Source: Neurospora crassa OR74A
Lineage: Eukaryota; Ascomycota; Sordariomycetes; Sordariales; Sordariaceae
Length of the DNA: 64,000 bases
Assembly: GCF_000182925.2 (NCBI RefSeq)
Contig: NC_026501.1
Location: 434,001 to 498,000 of the forward strand
Reading direction: 5' to 3'
Position numbers and translations under genes: made by a program
In this document: positions 37,817 to 49,940 of the stretch, in pieces
How positions within the stretch are numbered: position 1 is the stretch's first letter
Layout: each line of letters starts with the position of its first letter
Notes under the pieces: generated by a model
Databases searched by the model: none
Seen by the model: the letters and a program-made list of their open reading frames with translations, nothing else
What the model was told of the DNA's origin: nothing

Positions 37817-40657
37817 CTTTTTTCCAAAGCAAAGAAGAGAAATGTCAAGTCTCTTCCCATACGCAACACAACAGGTACAGCCCATTAAAGTGTAGTACAG
37901 TATATCTGCCTGTGATAGCGATGGCCTCATAAGAGCGGCTCCGCAATCGATTACAGTATTGAACAAGGATTACCAGGCCTGACAAGGAAAGCCATGCCAG
38001 CGCAGAGAACCTTCGGGACGGCAAGTCGGGATTAGCTTGTCTAAAACAAACAACCAATGAGGTCTATGAAGCTGATCGACCTTGCAGACCAACTGGCAGC
38101 GCGATATCGATGGTTTGCTGTGACGGATGAGGTGGCAGCTTCTTATTCACGCTTTTCAGTATCCGGGGCGAACGGGAACAGAAGGACGCGGCATGATCGG
38201 AGGAGCAGAAAAAGACAACTAGGAGACAAGACAGGGGGGAAAGAAGGCGATGACTGCTAGGATGACAATTTGGATATTGGTGTCTCTGTCACAGCTTGCG
38301 AGTCAGTACTCGGCACACTAGGGCGCGGAGGCGAAATGTTTGATTCCTTCCAGTTGCACGGCAGGACGATGGTACGCCCGATGCCGTGATGTAGATGCAG
38401 TACACCACTGCTGATTTTGTACATCGTCGTTCCTGATTCTGTTGTGCTGCGTGGGAGAGATGGAGAGGAGAGACGGAGACGAGAGTCTGGAGGATCAGAT
38501 GAGCTGATAGCTGTTGTCTGAAAAGCAAAAATAACGATAACTGCCATCCATGCACTTTTTTTCTCCATTCGAATGCTGTGGCGTCGGCTTCCACTTTCAT
38601 CTATGACCCGGGTGCTTGCCGAGAAATATATTTCCGGAGACGAGTGAGACCGGCAGTCCAGTTGGCTTTAACAGCTGGAGGCGAGTATGCTTGTATGTTG
38701 ATTGAATGTTTCACAGATCATGAGGATGTTGCACAAAGTGATGAAAGCGAGAAATCGGTTAGGTTTACGGCAGAGGCATCCAATGTTCATAAATTCGTGG
38801 TGGAGCTGAAGCCTTGGCCCGAAACAGCGCTGTCCAAAGACGAGACAGGCGCTGGAGGGACAAATTGTTGACCCCGCCATCGTCACTGCCCTGCCTGCCC
38901 GCGCAATCTGCACTCCAGAGACAAACTGGGCTGCAGAAGGCACCAAGTGGAGAAGATCCCCAGGGGCCCCCGTGTCAATTTCCCCCACGGTGCACCGTCC
39001 GCCATCGTTCATCTTATTGCACTACTAACTGGCTGTTGGTGATATCAGCTCCAAGCCTCCTCCACACTCTTTGAGAAGAAGGCCACGGATATGGGCGCCC
39101 AGTTTGGGGTTGGGCCGTCATTTCAGGAAGCCCATCAAGCCCATCTCAGCCCCAGATCGACTATACCCAAACATGACTTCATTTTAGGACACCATTCTTG
39201 CCTTGGAAAACAAGACAGTTTGCATGTCGGATTATTGCCGCCTCTTGTCTAATTTGTGGATGAGTACACTACTTCACCACTTTCAAGTTGCGTCGCTCTA
39301 GTACGAGACCAGCCAGACAGACCCCTTTGAGGAAATGGCGTTCCTGAAAAAGAAAAGTTCAAAAAGACGGCATGCGCCGAAGAGAACCCACCGTGCACAG
39401 ACCACTCATTGTCGTACGGGACCGAGTGGGTCAAGTTGACGAAGAAGCTAGGCCCATTGCAGAAGACAATTCAGGTACGGTCTCACCTCACCGTTCGGCA
39501 CTTGGGACTTGCCTTCCTTCGCTTGTCAAGGTCTCATCGTATACAAGGCAAGCCATGGCAAGGAGACTAAACTCGTGTTGAGACAAGCTAAATCAAGAAG
39601 AGAATATAGACAAGTAAAGACAAGTCAGAGGGGTCAACGTTCCTAGGTTGTCAATTTGTATTCAATCTTCGGTTTGGTACGGTAAGTGTACAGATGAAAG
39701 ATTTCCACTTACCGTATGCAAGTCAACAGGGCAAGACACGGCAAGTCTTTGATGATCCCAAGGCACCTCAAGGCAAGTCAGACAGACCCCTGGCTTGGCT
39801 GGACTTGGCTTCCATCCTGTGTGCTACGCGGGACTGAGGTGCATCTGTACGGCACTACACTACACCAGAAGAAGCTTTGGGTAGGTGTGTTAATTACCGT
39901 CACGACCAATTTCCTGCAGGCGTCACAAAAAGCCATTTGCTTCGCAAGGGAACCCCCTGAAGAGCTTTGCTCTGGGTGCCTTTGGACCTTCGTTAGACTC
40001 GTAACTCGCTCCCGTCTCGGCCTCTAGTCGTTCGTCTCTGCCACTCGTCACTGGTGCATTCAACTATCTTTTTTTTTTTTCTTCTCCAGTCTTTTCCCAA
40101 TCACCTTTTCCTCTCTCTTTCCCCCCCCTCACTCTCCCATTCTCAACCTCAGTCCTCGAGGTCCAGCCAGGCTGCCGGCAAAGGATATTTCCCCTTATTC
40201 TCCTGCCAATCGGCGGAGCTCTCCTCGAACTTTATAAGACATCAGGAACCAGGACCAGGATCCGTACCCAAACCCACCTTGACCGCTTGCCTGCGACTCC
40301 CAAACTCCGAGACCAGCCAATTGCTCGCCGTCCTTTCCTATCTCTCACGTCAACGTTCGCGCCCGAGGGAAATCTGATACGACTCTACTTTTTTTTCTTC
40401 CTTTTGTTTCCCACCCTTTTCTCCATTTCATCATCGCCAGTCGGTCGTCGTCTTGTTCTCATTATTCTTCTTTCAATTGCGCTGGTGCAGCAATACCTCG
40501 ACGAGCAACCCCCCAATACCCCCGATACGATACCCCCCATACGCCCCTGATACCCCCTTCGCGCATTCGGCTAGGTGTTGTCTCTTACATCGCATGTCTC
40601 GCCCTGCATCCCTCGACTAGCCAGCAAATCACAACACTTCCCCAAAAGTAAACGACG
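34897..40657. other. Long stretch of about 5.8 kb without a supported gene
   Basis: The first 500 bases are the probable glycosylase promoter. The last about 600 bases (C/T-rich, from 40050) are the probable leader of the Msb1/Mug8 gene. Between them I see short frames only. The best is a 103-codon minus-strand frame at 38257-38568 whose start resembles a signal peptide, but it has no other support. Two tandem 19-base copies of a C/T-rich unit lie at 35727-35764. Confidence 0.5.
37778..37816. repeat. Poly-T tract of about 38 bases
   Basis: An almost uninterrupted T-run, directly preceded by the small inverted sequence GATCTTGAAGATC. No other sign of an insertion is visible. Confidence 0.85.
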
Positions 40658-43600
40658 ATGCCCAGCTTGTTCTCCCGCCTCAAGCACAAGGACGGCGCCA
40701 AGTCCAAGAAAAAGGGCGCCGACTTGGACTCCTTCACCGAGCAGCTGCCCAAGGGACCCCAATGGACCGATGCCTGGACTCGCACAAGCGTGGATCCCGA
40801 AGAGGTGGTTGAGCTGATCATCCTCTCTACCGAGGAGCTCAAGTCGCGAGGTATGACATCAATCAATCTGGACCCTGGCATATGCTGCACCTACCCTTTG
40901 CGCCTGTGCAGTACCTACATGCCATCGCATCTGCTGGCTTGGGCATTTGGGTTTTTGTACACCCCGACTGCCCGTCGTCCGAATCAATTGTTAATGCATT
41001 TTTCCTTACAGCTCTCGATATCCCATTTTTCCTACTCCCCTTCCGACCGACCTCCGATCCCAGCGCCGTTCGCACCTTTGTGCGACACTTTTTCGACAAA
41101 CAAAATGGCGGCCCAGCCATCCGCGGAGAGGCACTCCAGCAGGAGCTGCGCATGACCGAGCCCATGGTGCGCTTTCCCGACAAGACACGTCATCACGAAT
41201 AATACATGCTGACCGTGGTGGTACAGGTTATTTCGGGTGTGATCAAGTGGTGCTGGAGTCGATTGGAAGGAGGTGTTGTCGGTTGGGATGCATATGAATT
41301 GTTCAAGGTCGGCGAACAAGATTCCAACATGGCCAGAGACTCTTTCAAGACATTTATCCCGTTGAGCGTCGACAACAGGGCCCGAACCGAAATCATCTTC
41401 CAATTCTTCGATTTACTCTCGGCAGTCGCAGCACATGGTAAAATGAACGGTTTTGGAGGGCGAAAGCTCTCCCGCATGGCAGCTTGGTGGGCATTTGAAC
41501 ACGACGACGGCGGTCAGGGCTTTGAAGGAGGATACAAATCGTGGTTAAAGGCGGCCGATGCGACGAGCCATCTGTTCTTCGCCTATCTCCGCTGTCTAGC
41601 CCCCCTTCCGACTCTAGGCGCCATCTCGACCCTTCCCTTATCACTCCAAAAGCTTTTGCAGGAAACCGAATACCCACCACAGCGACCGGCCTTGTTGCAA
41701 TCGTCAACTCACAAGGTTGCCATGATTGTCGAGACAGTATCGCCAACACCTTTTGCCCTTCTCCGACGAGCAAACCACTTCCAGTATCGCGAGGAGGACA
41801 AGGCACTACGAGAGTGGTCCGAGTACGATGACCCAGTCCAGGCCTTGACTGAAGAGTGTCGCAGAGTCCTTAAAGCAGTCTCTGCTGCAAATCAGTCCCA
41901 GGCGGTTTCGAGCACAAAGCACTCGACTAGTCTTCGGGATGCTTCGTGGTCAAGATTCGAGGACATGGGCTTCTCAGGCAGTATCGAGGAGGATTCCACC
42001 GATGATGAAACTACCTTGGCTGCTAAACGTGAAAAGGCCATCAAGGCGCAGATTGCAGCTAACGCCGACATGGGACGCCCCACAACCCCCTCATGGGCCG
42101 ACTTCCTGTCTTCAGGGTTCGACGACAAGAGTCACGGCTCGCACAATATTTTGCTTCCGCCTGACAAGATTCTGCCGCCCATTGAGACAACTGTCCGTCA
42201 AAAGAGCTCTGAATCGCATAAGCCCAGATTCGAAGACGCCCTGCAGCCCGGAGAGCTTGCTAGCATTACGAGATTCGACCTCGATGACGCTTTCTGGTGG
42301 GTATGGATGAGCAGTCTGGCGCCCGAGGAGACTCTGGAAAGGAAAGCGGCGTTTGGCCGTTGCGCGGTTATCGAAACTCTCATTCGTGCTGGGCGCTGGC
42401 TGGTCATGGAGGAAATTGTCAAAGGGGCTGCGCCTGAGGTTGTTGAGGGTGCGTATATCGCAGAAAAGAAGGGCCTTTTCAGCTGGACTCGCCGTAACAA
42501 GAACCTCACCAGAAGGAAATCGACATCCGGCAAAAATGCTCTGGAAAAGCCTGATGGCAACCTGAAGGCAAGCCACACCACTGGTTCTCTTGGTGTCAGC
42601 AAGACAAGCGTCGGACCGGATCAGCAGGCCAAGATTCAGGCTGCTGCCTACCAACTTCAGATGCAGGAGAAGCAGAAGTCGCAACCTCAGATTGTCCAAA
42701 GACGCGGACGTAATGACGCGGAAGTTATGGCGGAGAAGACGAACAGTGTCTTTACCCTTCAGCCAAGCATTTTGAACGCCGCATCGCCAGCTGTCCAGTG
42801 GGCCAATAAGTACGACCAGGACCGCGACGCGATTCGTGAGGCCTACTTGGCTGACTCGAACGCTGGCCGCGGTACTAACGGCTCTTCTTACGCTTCTAGC
42901 CTTGGTCAGAGCTCGACAATGGAGATTTCCCAAGCTGCGCCTGAACTGCCACCAAAGTCGGCAGCTCAAATGGCTGTGCAGTCCCCAAGGTCAAATTCGC
43001 ACCCAGAATACATCGGAACGCCAACCACCGTCAAATCTGGAAAGGGTCAGATGATGGAGAGGGCGGTGGAGGCTCCTCATGAAATTCATCCCGCAGAACG
43101 CCATTCGAATGTCAGCCGGGACACTCCGGTTGCTACGTCAACCAGGGAATCCAAGAGCATGGACCTGGTCCGCAAGAGCGTTGACTTTATGCGTGAGACT
43201 ATGGCCTCTCCAGAGTACGTGGATGACAAGAAGTCCAAGAAGCTTCACAAGGAGCCCAAGACTAGTGGAGGCGGTTTCAGGAAGCTGTTTGGTCGCGCTA
43301 AGAGGTCGTCAAAGATTGCTGACAACACGCCTGATCAACTTAATGCCATGATTGCCGCAAACAACCAAAATGCTCACCATCGCAAGCCAGTCCCCGAACA
43401 GCTCAAGCCGGCTACCCCCGAGAAGCCTCCCATGCAGCGAGAGGAGACTCAGTTTGTGACTCCCCGGGAGGAAGTCACTGACCCTCTGCCTGCCCATCAC
43501 GCCGCCGAGACTGCCCAGGCTGAGCCTACCTATGAGCAGCCTCAGCGGGATGTCGAGGAGACTTCTCAGGTCAATTCCCTTGAAGCCACCCCGCCTCAGG

Positions 43601-44227
43601 AGCACGTCAACCAGTTCAGCCAAGGTCCCTTGCGTGACCAGCCGGCCTTTGTCCCCGATGATGATGATGCTTCTGAAGAGATTGTCGAGGAACAACAAGC
43701 TGCTGCCGTCCCCGCTCCCATGTCCGTCCCAGCTCCTACACCCGTTCACATTCAAGAGCAGAAGCCCATGAGGAGGGAACGCCCCATCTCCGAGATGACT
43801 GTTTCTGAGATCTCGGGCTCCTCCATCCCCAACAGCCCGGAGCCCGCCCCGGTCAGCCCCACTCCATCGAACCCCCAGGATCGCTGGGCCCAGATTCGCA
43901 AGAACGCCGCCGAGCGTGCTGCACAGAGATTGAAGGAGGAGAAGATGAACGGCAATGGACAGCCGCTCGATGGTGCTAGGACACTTCAGCCGCCCAGAGC
44001 GAGGATTGAGTTGGACGGCTATAGCAGTACTGAGGAGAGTAAGTCATCTATCCGTTGAATTTCACAAAGTTACAGAGTGCAAAAGATACTAACATGCAAA
44101 CCCAGCCATCGAATCCCGCGTAGCCCGCATCAAGGCCCGCGTCGCCGAGCTCACCAACAACGCAGAGCAGAACGGTGGCATCCCCCCTCCTCCTCGTCGG
44201 AACATCCCCGTCTACACTCGTCGCTAG
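40658..44227 (+). CDS. Msb1/Mug8-domain cell-polarity protein
   Basis: Four exons: 40658-40850, 41012-41166, 41227-44038 and 44106-44227. The introns are 161, 60 and 67 bases (the last with a perfect GATACTAAC branch), and the product is 1,093 residues. The N-terminal half carries the Msb1/Mug8 domain (formerly DUF1708), recognisable by PQWTDAWTRTSV, LPFRPTSDPSAVRTF, LRMTEPM and KWCWSRLEGGVVGWDAYE. The C-terminal half is long, Pro/Ser/Glu-rich and probably disordered, ending in a short helical segment and PPPPRR. Yeast Msb1 and fission-yeast Mug8 act with Cdc42/Rho1 signalling in polarised growth and wall synthesis, so a role at hyphal tips is likely. The first intron keeps the start MPSLFSRLK in frame with the domain. 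Confidence 0.93.
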
Positions 44228-45575
44228 TTGCGGCCGTTTCAGCAGTGCATTGATTGCAGCGGAGATGCCGCAAGGGATGATGATCATGATGATGGGTGGT
44301 GAAGATAGTCATCAACGTGGTATGTGGTACAATGTCGCTGGGCGATTGTGTTGTGTTGGAAAGGAGAAACGGAAAGAAAGGAAAGAGAGAGAAAACGAAC
44401 GTGAAAATACCCCCCCATTGAAATACCCCAACCAAATCTCTTAGAACTCTAATTCTCTATCTATATCGGCTGGTTTCCTATATATTCCTTTGTTCTCTTT
44501 ACCTCCAAACTCTTCTTTATTATGCTTCATTTCTTGTTTATGTTCATGTTCTCGCCCTTCTTCTTTTTTTTTTTTTTTTACCATTTCTGTTTGTTGATTT
44601 CTCTGGGAGGCCGGACGGTAGCGGTAGCGGTAGCGGTAGCGGTATGCGCTGGGCGCGTGGAGGGCAGGCAGGCGAGCAGACAGCAAAATAAATACCACAA
44701 TATGTTCTCTTCTTCTTCATGATTTGATATGTGTCTGGGTCTTTTGTTTGGTGAATGCTTCATATAGACTAAGTGAGGGTTAGTTGCGTTTTTGGCTGGT
44801 TGATTCTCAAGTGTAGCTACAGTGCGAATACCACAAATAAACGCCCAGGGGCAACCGGGCACCTTGTAAATCTCCCCGCGCAACCACCACCACCACCACC
44901 AAAAAGTTAGTACCTCCGTCACTCCTCGATTTAACCACCTTGCTATTGTTTAAACTGAATGCATTTTTTCTATGGCGCTCAGGAACACCGGGTAGCACGA
45001 TAGGTAGGTAGGTAGGTAAAGTAGAGATAACGTGGAGTAGGGCTGTGAGGGCGTGGTGGAATGGGGAGTGAAGTGGAAAGTCGTCAAGTTTCTATACGGG
45101 TACCGTACCTGGGTAGGTACCTAGGTAGGTACCTTGTAGTTTGATGAAGTGCTTGCACGAAGAATATATAACCATGCGAGATGCATTCCCCTTGTTTTTT
45201 GCCAAAGTATACACTCTCAACTTTATTATTTAGTCTTGTTAATAAACCCTCCATCCAATTGCAACCAGGTCCAAAAAAAAATTTTAAAAAAAAAATTTTA
45301 AAAAAAAAAATATTGGTTAACAAGAAAAGAAGTGAACTATTCAACAGAATCATCATAAGCCTCTTTCCCCTCCTCGGCTCCTCCGCTCTATCTTGAAAGG
45401 CACATACATGTATACATACACCTTACAACTCCATAGACAATCTCCGATCTTCAGTTCCCACATACCCATGTATCTGTGTGCAACATATCGCCAAATGTCT
45501 CTTGTAGTCTATCTAATCTGTACCTAGTGAAGGAAAAAAATTGCTTGACTCGTTCAAAGAGGGCCCATAAGGAAA
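44228..45575. other. Convergent spacer with A/T tracts and repeats
   Basis: No gene supported. Contains a GGTAGC run (about 44617-44641), AGGT/ACCT arrays (45001-45020 and 45100-45140) and the A/T-tract array listed separately. Confidence 0.5.
45273..45311. repeat. Alternating A-tract and T4 array
   Basis: Three A-runs of about 9-11 bases separated by two TTTT blocks. Such arrays are stiff or curved and often exclude nucleosomes. It lies between two convergent genes. Confidence 0.8.
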
Positions 45576-47243
45576 TTATACTACACTCGAAATTTCTGTA
45601 GGCTCGATGACGATCACTACCTGTGAGGTGTCATCCGTGATGTTGTCCACATCGACATTATTGTCTCTGATAAGACCGTCCGTTTCGGCGTCCTGTGTTG
45701 GTTCGTCGTTTTCTGCATAGTGTACTGCACACGCGCGGGAACGATCGCCGATTGTTAGTATGCAAATGAAGCATTTGGCCTCAAGCCGAGTAAAGAAAAA
45801 GGGTGAAAAACTTGATGTAATAAGGAGGACAGGAGCCCGGGGGGGGGGGGGAAACGGGCCGCCTGGGTGGGAGATGCGTACCTGAAATAGAGATAGCCAA
45901 TTGAAAAGCAAGAAGCACGAGAAGAATAACGGCCATGGTCTGGCCAAACCCAATCTGCATCTCCTCCTTGGTTATCTCTTCCAGCCGACGGAGAGACTCG
46001 GGTACATGAATGTGAGTCCTTCTCCATGCGTATAGCGTGATGATAACAAGTGACACAAACCAACCACTTACCATAGGTAGAGAGCAAAATAAATCAGTTT
46101 CCGAGAGCCAAAGAACAACAATGAGGCCATTGAGTATGTCAAAGCAACCTTGGCGTAAAGAGGGGTCTGGAAGAGATATGCTGCGCTGTCGATCTTGCCC
46201 AGAGGGATCTTGATCCTGATACCACGTCCAAAGGCTCCGGATTTGGTTTGACATGAGGGCAAGGAGAGCGTTGGGATCCCACCGGTTGTGAGCCAAAGTC
46301 AACAGGATGCAGTCGGTGATGCTGAACTGGATAGCGAAAAGCAACATGATGATAGGGTGCAAACCCGCCGATCTCCAGTCATACCCTCGGCTGTTCTTGT
46401 AGCATATCGCCGGGCAGTCCCACGGCAGGTCCTTCATTCTTGCTGCGACCGAAATGTTGTACAGCAGCAAGGCCTTTAGGCTTAGCCAAAAGAACATTCT
46501 AATGGCCCAAGGCAGTCCTTCTGTCAAACGTCTACACCATGGGCGAGGACCATGCTGCTGCTGGGGTTGTCGGCGCCGTGTACAACCGTCATCCTCGATC
46601 CGTTGATGCCTCAAGCAGTAACAGATCATGGAGAAGGTAAAAGCGGTAGAGCTGAGGGACACCATGCACAAGACAAGCTGGAAATGGTAGGCGCTGAGGG
46701 TCTTGTCGAAATGAAGCTTTTTGATGGTTGCTACCAGTAGACCGACCGAGCCGACTAATTGTTGATCACCCAAACAGATGATCATGTCGTAGCATATCTT
46801 GGCGCACCGGACAGCGTGCTTTGTTCCGATAATCTTTGTGACGGTTTCTCCAACCCAGGCGTAAACCTTTGCAGTTGTGGAGCTAGTGTTGACGATGAGT
46901 TTGCGCGGCTGAACAGTGGCCAATATATAAAAGGCAATGCTGAGAGAAGCCGTGATAAAGACCGAAGACATGAAGGCAATAATAACATATGTAGAGGCAC
47001 GTCTGTTAGTGATCCTCCCGAAATATCGCTGTCCGGAAACCTGGTACCAAGCTGAAGATGAGGGGGAAGGACACTTACACCAATGCCGGCAATGTCAGGG
47101 TCACTTTGGGACATAGGACAGGAATCGCATTTTCTGTAGTGCTCTGCGCAGTTCCATTCGGCGCTGGTGATATTATAGTATAGATGGGTTTGTATCCCTT
47201 CGTTTGCCTCACGCCAACAGCGGATCAAATCTGTATCGTTCAT
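45576..47243 (-). CDS. Seven-hydrophobic-segment membrane protein, paralogue A (intron 1 acceptor abnormal)
   Basis: Modelled minus-strand exons are 47243-47079, 46986-45882 and 45724-45576 (472 residues), placed by comparison with paralogues B-D. Exon 1 encodes an extracellular-looking N-terminus with IRCW, NCAEHY, CDSCP and DPDIAGIG. Exon 2 encodes about seven hydrophobic segments, with CLGDQQLV, AYHFQLV, a CPAICYKN loop and a final GFGQ-containing segment. Exon 3 is an acidic cytosolic tail. Intron 2 (45725-45881) contains a 13-G run. Problem: the intron 1 donor is a perfect GTAAGT, but where copies B-D have AG before exon 2 this copy has AT (46988-46987). No alternative AG restores the frame. 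The gene may be dead, mis-spliced, or start at ATG 46971 without the N-terminal domain. I do not recognise a named family. Confidence 0.6.
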
Positions 47244-49148
47244 GTTGACTTGTTTAGTGAGCCACGCAAAATGTTGAGCGTCCAAGGGAAGCGAAGATCA
47301 GGTGGTTGCGAAACTGAGAACGAAGAATGGTTGAAGAAGGCAGATAGGGACAACAAACTTACGTGGGGGATTCAAGTTTTAAAGGGTGTCCATGTGAAAG
47401 TAGCCATGGGTGACGTTTGAATCCATGTCGGATGAAAAAGTATAACTCGGTAACCGTAGCCTATAGGAGAAGAGAGGCCTAAGCTCAAGGACCCATGATG
47501 TAGCGACACAATCTCGGTGGCTAAGTGCTGTGTTACACACCATCATTGATCTCGCGCTTGGGTTTTGGTCACAGAACGGCGGTTCAAAAGCAGGTACCGG
47601 GTACGTACCGGTAGCACCAAACTGGGGGAAAGGAGGTGATTGTGACAAGGATAACGACGATAACAGTTGTTGAGCAGTCTCTGTGAGAAAAAAATTGTGC
47701 AAAGAAATGCGGCAAAGAGTTCCCCCATCTGATCTTCAGGGCACCGTAACCCATGTTGGGACCGAGGAACTCGAACTCCTGCCCGGGCCCAAAAAACTAG
47801 AAAATGCTCGACGGGTTACGTTCCGGACTCGGAGAGGTGTGGTGCAAGTAGTCGCAAAGGTGCAGTCGTACTTGCCCGACTCCTCTCATCTCACCTTCCC
47901 TTCCCCTCACCTTCTTGTTCTTTGCTCCTTCCTCGATAAGAGAGGCGTGTCCAGCTCCCTTAGGTGCCGTGACGTGCTTCCTTTCCGTTGATGGAGTGCA
48001 TAGGTAATGATGGCGGTGAGAAGCCGAGAATTTAAGCCTCCCGTCTCAAGTGAAATCCATTGGTAGTGCCGATACTGGAGAAGACCGCCCTCGCGGTTAG
48101 AACTGGTACGTACATAGTTCCGCCTGATTTCTGCCTTCTCCATCTTCACTGCGTGGCTTTAAGTCTCGGCCAATGATTCCCTTGTTCAAGTGTTTCATGT
48201 CCGAGTCTCTGTATGAACCCGCGCAACAAGCCACTCGCCAACTCCTCTACCCACCTAATCGGGAAGAATCAGATGCAAAAACAAGCATTGCCGAAGGAGC
48301 AAAGTGGCAGTGACTAGGGTAGGAGGAACTGAACCCAGGCCACCGGCCACCCTAACAGTTCATATTTGTTCTGCCAACCGGTCGTGAAGATCTTTATAAC
48401 TCAAGGGAAATTGACAGTTTTGATTTGTCTGGTGGAAAACAGCTTTTGAGTGGTAAGACCGTGATGCAGGAACTGCTGGGCCATGCAACAGGCACGACAG
48501 ATGTTAGTCCATCAAGTCCATGCCGTGTGGGAGGTGCGGTCCGTGTCCTGGTTGGATAAAAACTGCAATTTTGCTGGGATTCTTGCCCAGGCTACTTCTT
48601 CTTAACCGCAACATCCATACAACCTAAAAGCCAGCATTTCTTGTTGAACGTGGCCTCCCCGGAGTTTCATACATCATTTCCTTATCTGATGGCAGGCAAC
48701 TTTTGTCTTCCCTCGCCTAATTTGACGTCATGACCGAACTGCCCGGACACTACTACCAATAGCTCCTTTGCGCCTGAGAAGGCCGTGGTTTTTACCAGCG
48801 CTTGATACTCTGAGAGCTGGAGTTTTTTGCAATCCTCAAGTGATTTATATTACTTTGGAGAGTGCTGACGACCGTTGTACACGTCTCTGAGCCTCCTGTT
48901 TTGAGACCCCGGCCTTTTGTTCTGCTCCCATGGAGAAAGGGAAGGCGTTACTTCATTGTATCGACCAGAGAATGTGGTGCATAGGACTTCATTTACGGAA
49001 ACATTAAACATTCTGATACTTACCAGCCAACTATCCGTCTCCATCTTGCTCACATTCTGTAACGTCGTCGTGTACAAGGGAGGTCCCAGGTTGAGGCTCT
49101 CAACTGAGCTTGTTGCTGTTTTAGCATCATTTTAGCATCATCATCACT
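47244..49148. other. Upstream region of paralogue A, no gene supported
   Basis: Only short frames. Two stretches on the minus strand resemble tRNA T-arms (about 47757-47790 and 48314-48345) but no cloverleaf can be completed around either. Confidence 0.45.
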
Positions 49149-49157
49149 TCACTTGTG
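49149..49157. repeat. Left target-site duplication of the 545-bp element
   Basis: TCACTTGTG directly before the left inverted repeat. The identical nine bases follow the right inverted repeat at 49703-49711. Confidence 0.85.
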
Positions 49158-49702
49158 GAGGCGGGTTATATCTAGACTACCCCCTCTCCCTATATCTAGA
49201 CTACTTAACCGCTTAGGGCATGGTTCTGAGGAATTTGACTACTCTTTCCAATCGCTAACATCCTACTATAAGAATCAGGTGAACGTCTGTTAGCTCACAA
49301 TCGGTCATTTTCGCAAATTCCTCCAAGAAATAGTTGGTCACTTTATCTTGCCCTTCTTGTTAGGGCAATGTACTTTTACTAAATACCCTCCCCCCCTCCC
49401 CCCCTCCCCCCCCCCCCCCCCCAAGAAAAAAAAATGAGGGAAAAAAGAAAGAAAGTAGGAAAATGAGTCCGGTCAAACTTAAATTTCAACTAAGCGAAAA
49501 CTTCATTATAAATAACTATAGTCTAAGTGTAGTGCTTTGGAATGCATCTTCGTACCCGAGGACTGAGGATTCTGCACTTCTTTGGCCTGTTGCAACCTTT
49601 TTTTTTTTTTTTGTACGGCGGAGAAAAGCAGAGAAGCCTTGCCCTAAGCGGTTAAGTAGTCTAGATATAGGGAGAGGGGGTAGTCTAGATATAACCCGCC
49701 TC
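49158..49702. mobile_element. Non-autonomous DNA transposon (MITE), 63-bp perfect inverted repeats
   Basis: The left end 49158-49220 is the exact reverse complement of the right end 49640-49702 (63 of 63 bases), beginning GAGGCGGGTTATATCTAGAC. Each end contains a direct sub-repeat TATATCTAGACTAC. The element is 545 bp, has no coding capacity and holds a C-rich homopolymer region (about 49388-49422). A 9-bp duplication TCACTTGTG flanks it. Long inverted ends with a 9-bp duplication point to a Mutator-like origin; this is inferred from structure alone. Perfect ends imply recent insertion or a recently active family. Confidence 0.92.
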
Positions 49703-49711
49703 TCACTTGTG
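49703..49711. repeat. Right target-site duplication of the 545-bp element
   Basis: Second copy of TCACTTGTG, immediately after the right inverted repeat. Confidence 0.85.
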
Positions 49712-49804
49712 AGGCACGTCTTCGCGTAATAGATTTCTCATGTTTCTACGTCGTCATTCCTCGTTCCAGTTTCCTCTAAATATACAAACAGACCCAAAAG
49801 AACC

Positions 49805-49844
49805 AAAAAAAAAAAAAAAAAAAAAAAAAAACAAAAAAAAAAAA
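49805..49844. repeat. Poly-A tract
   Basis: About 40 bases of A with single C and G interruptions, between the mobile element and the end of paralogue B. Seen from paralogue B it is a T-rich stretch in the 3' region. Confidence 0.85.
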
Positions 49845-49940
49845 GAACAGCTAAATGATAATCCAATCCTAAAGTGGCGTCCAATCTTCGGGAGAATGAT
49901 GTGTGACGGAAGGGGAAAGGGGGCTTTGTAACGTCTATAC

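Noticed and set aside
38257-38568. Small secreted protein of 103 residues on the minus strand
   Set aside because: The N-terminus resembles a signal peptide, but there is no cysteine pattern, no homologue that I recognise and no clear promoter. Left as unproven.
47757-47835. tRNA on the minus strand
   Set aside because: The sequence GGAACTCGAACTCC resembles a reversed B box, but the T stem does not pair properly and no acceptor or D arm can be found. A similar fragment at 48314-48345 also fails.
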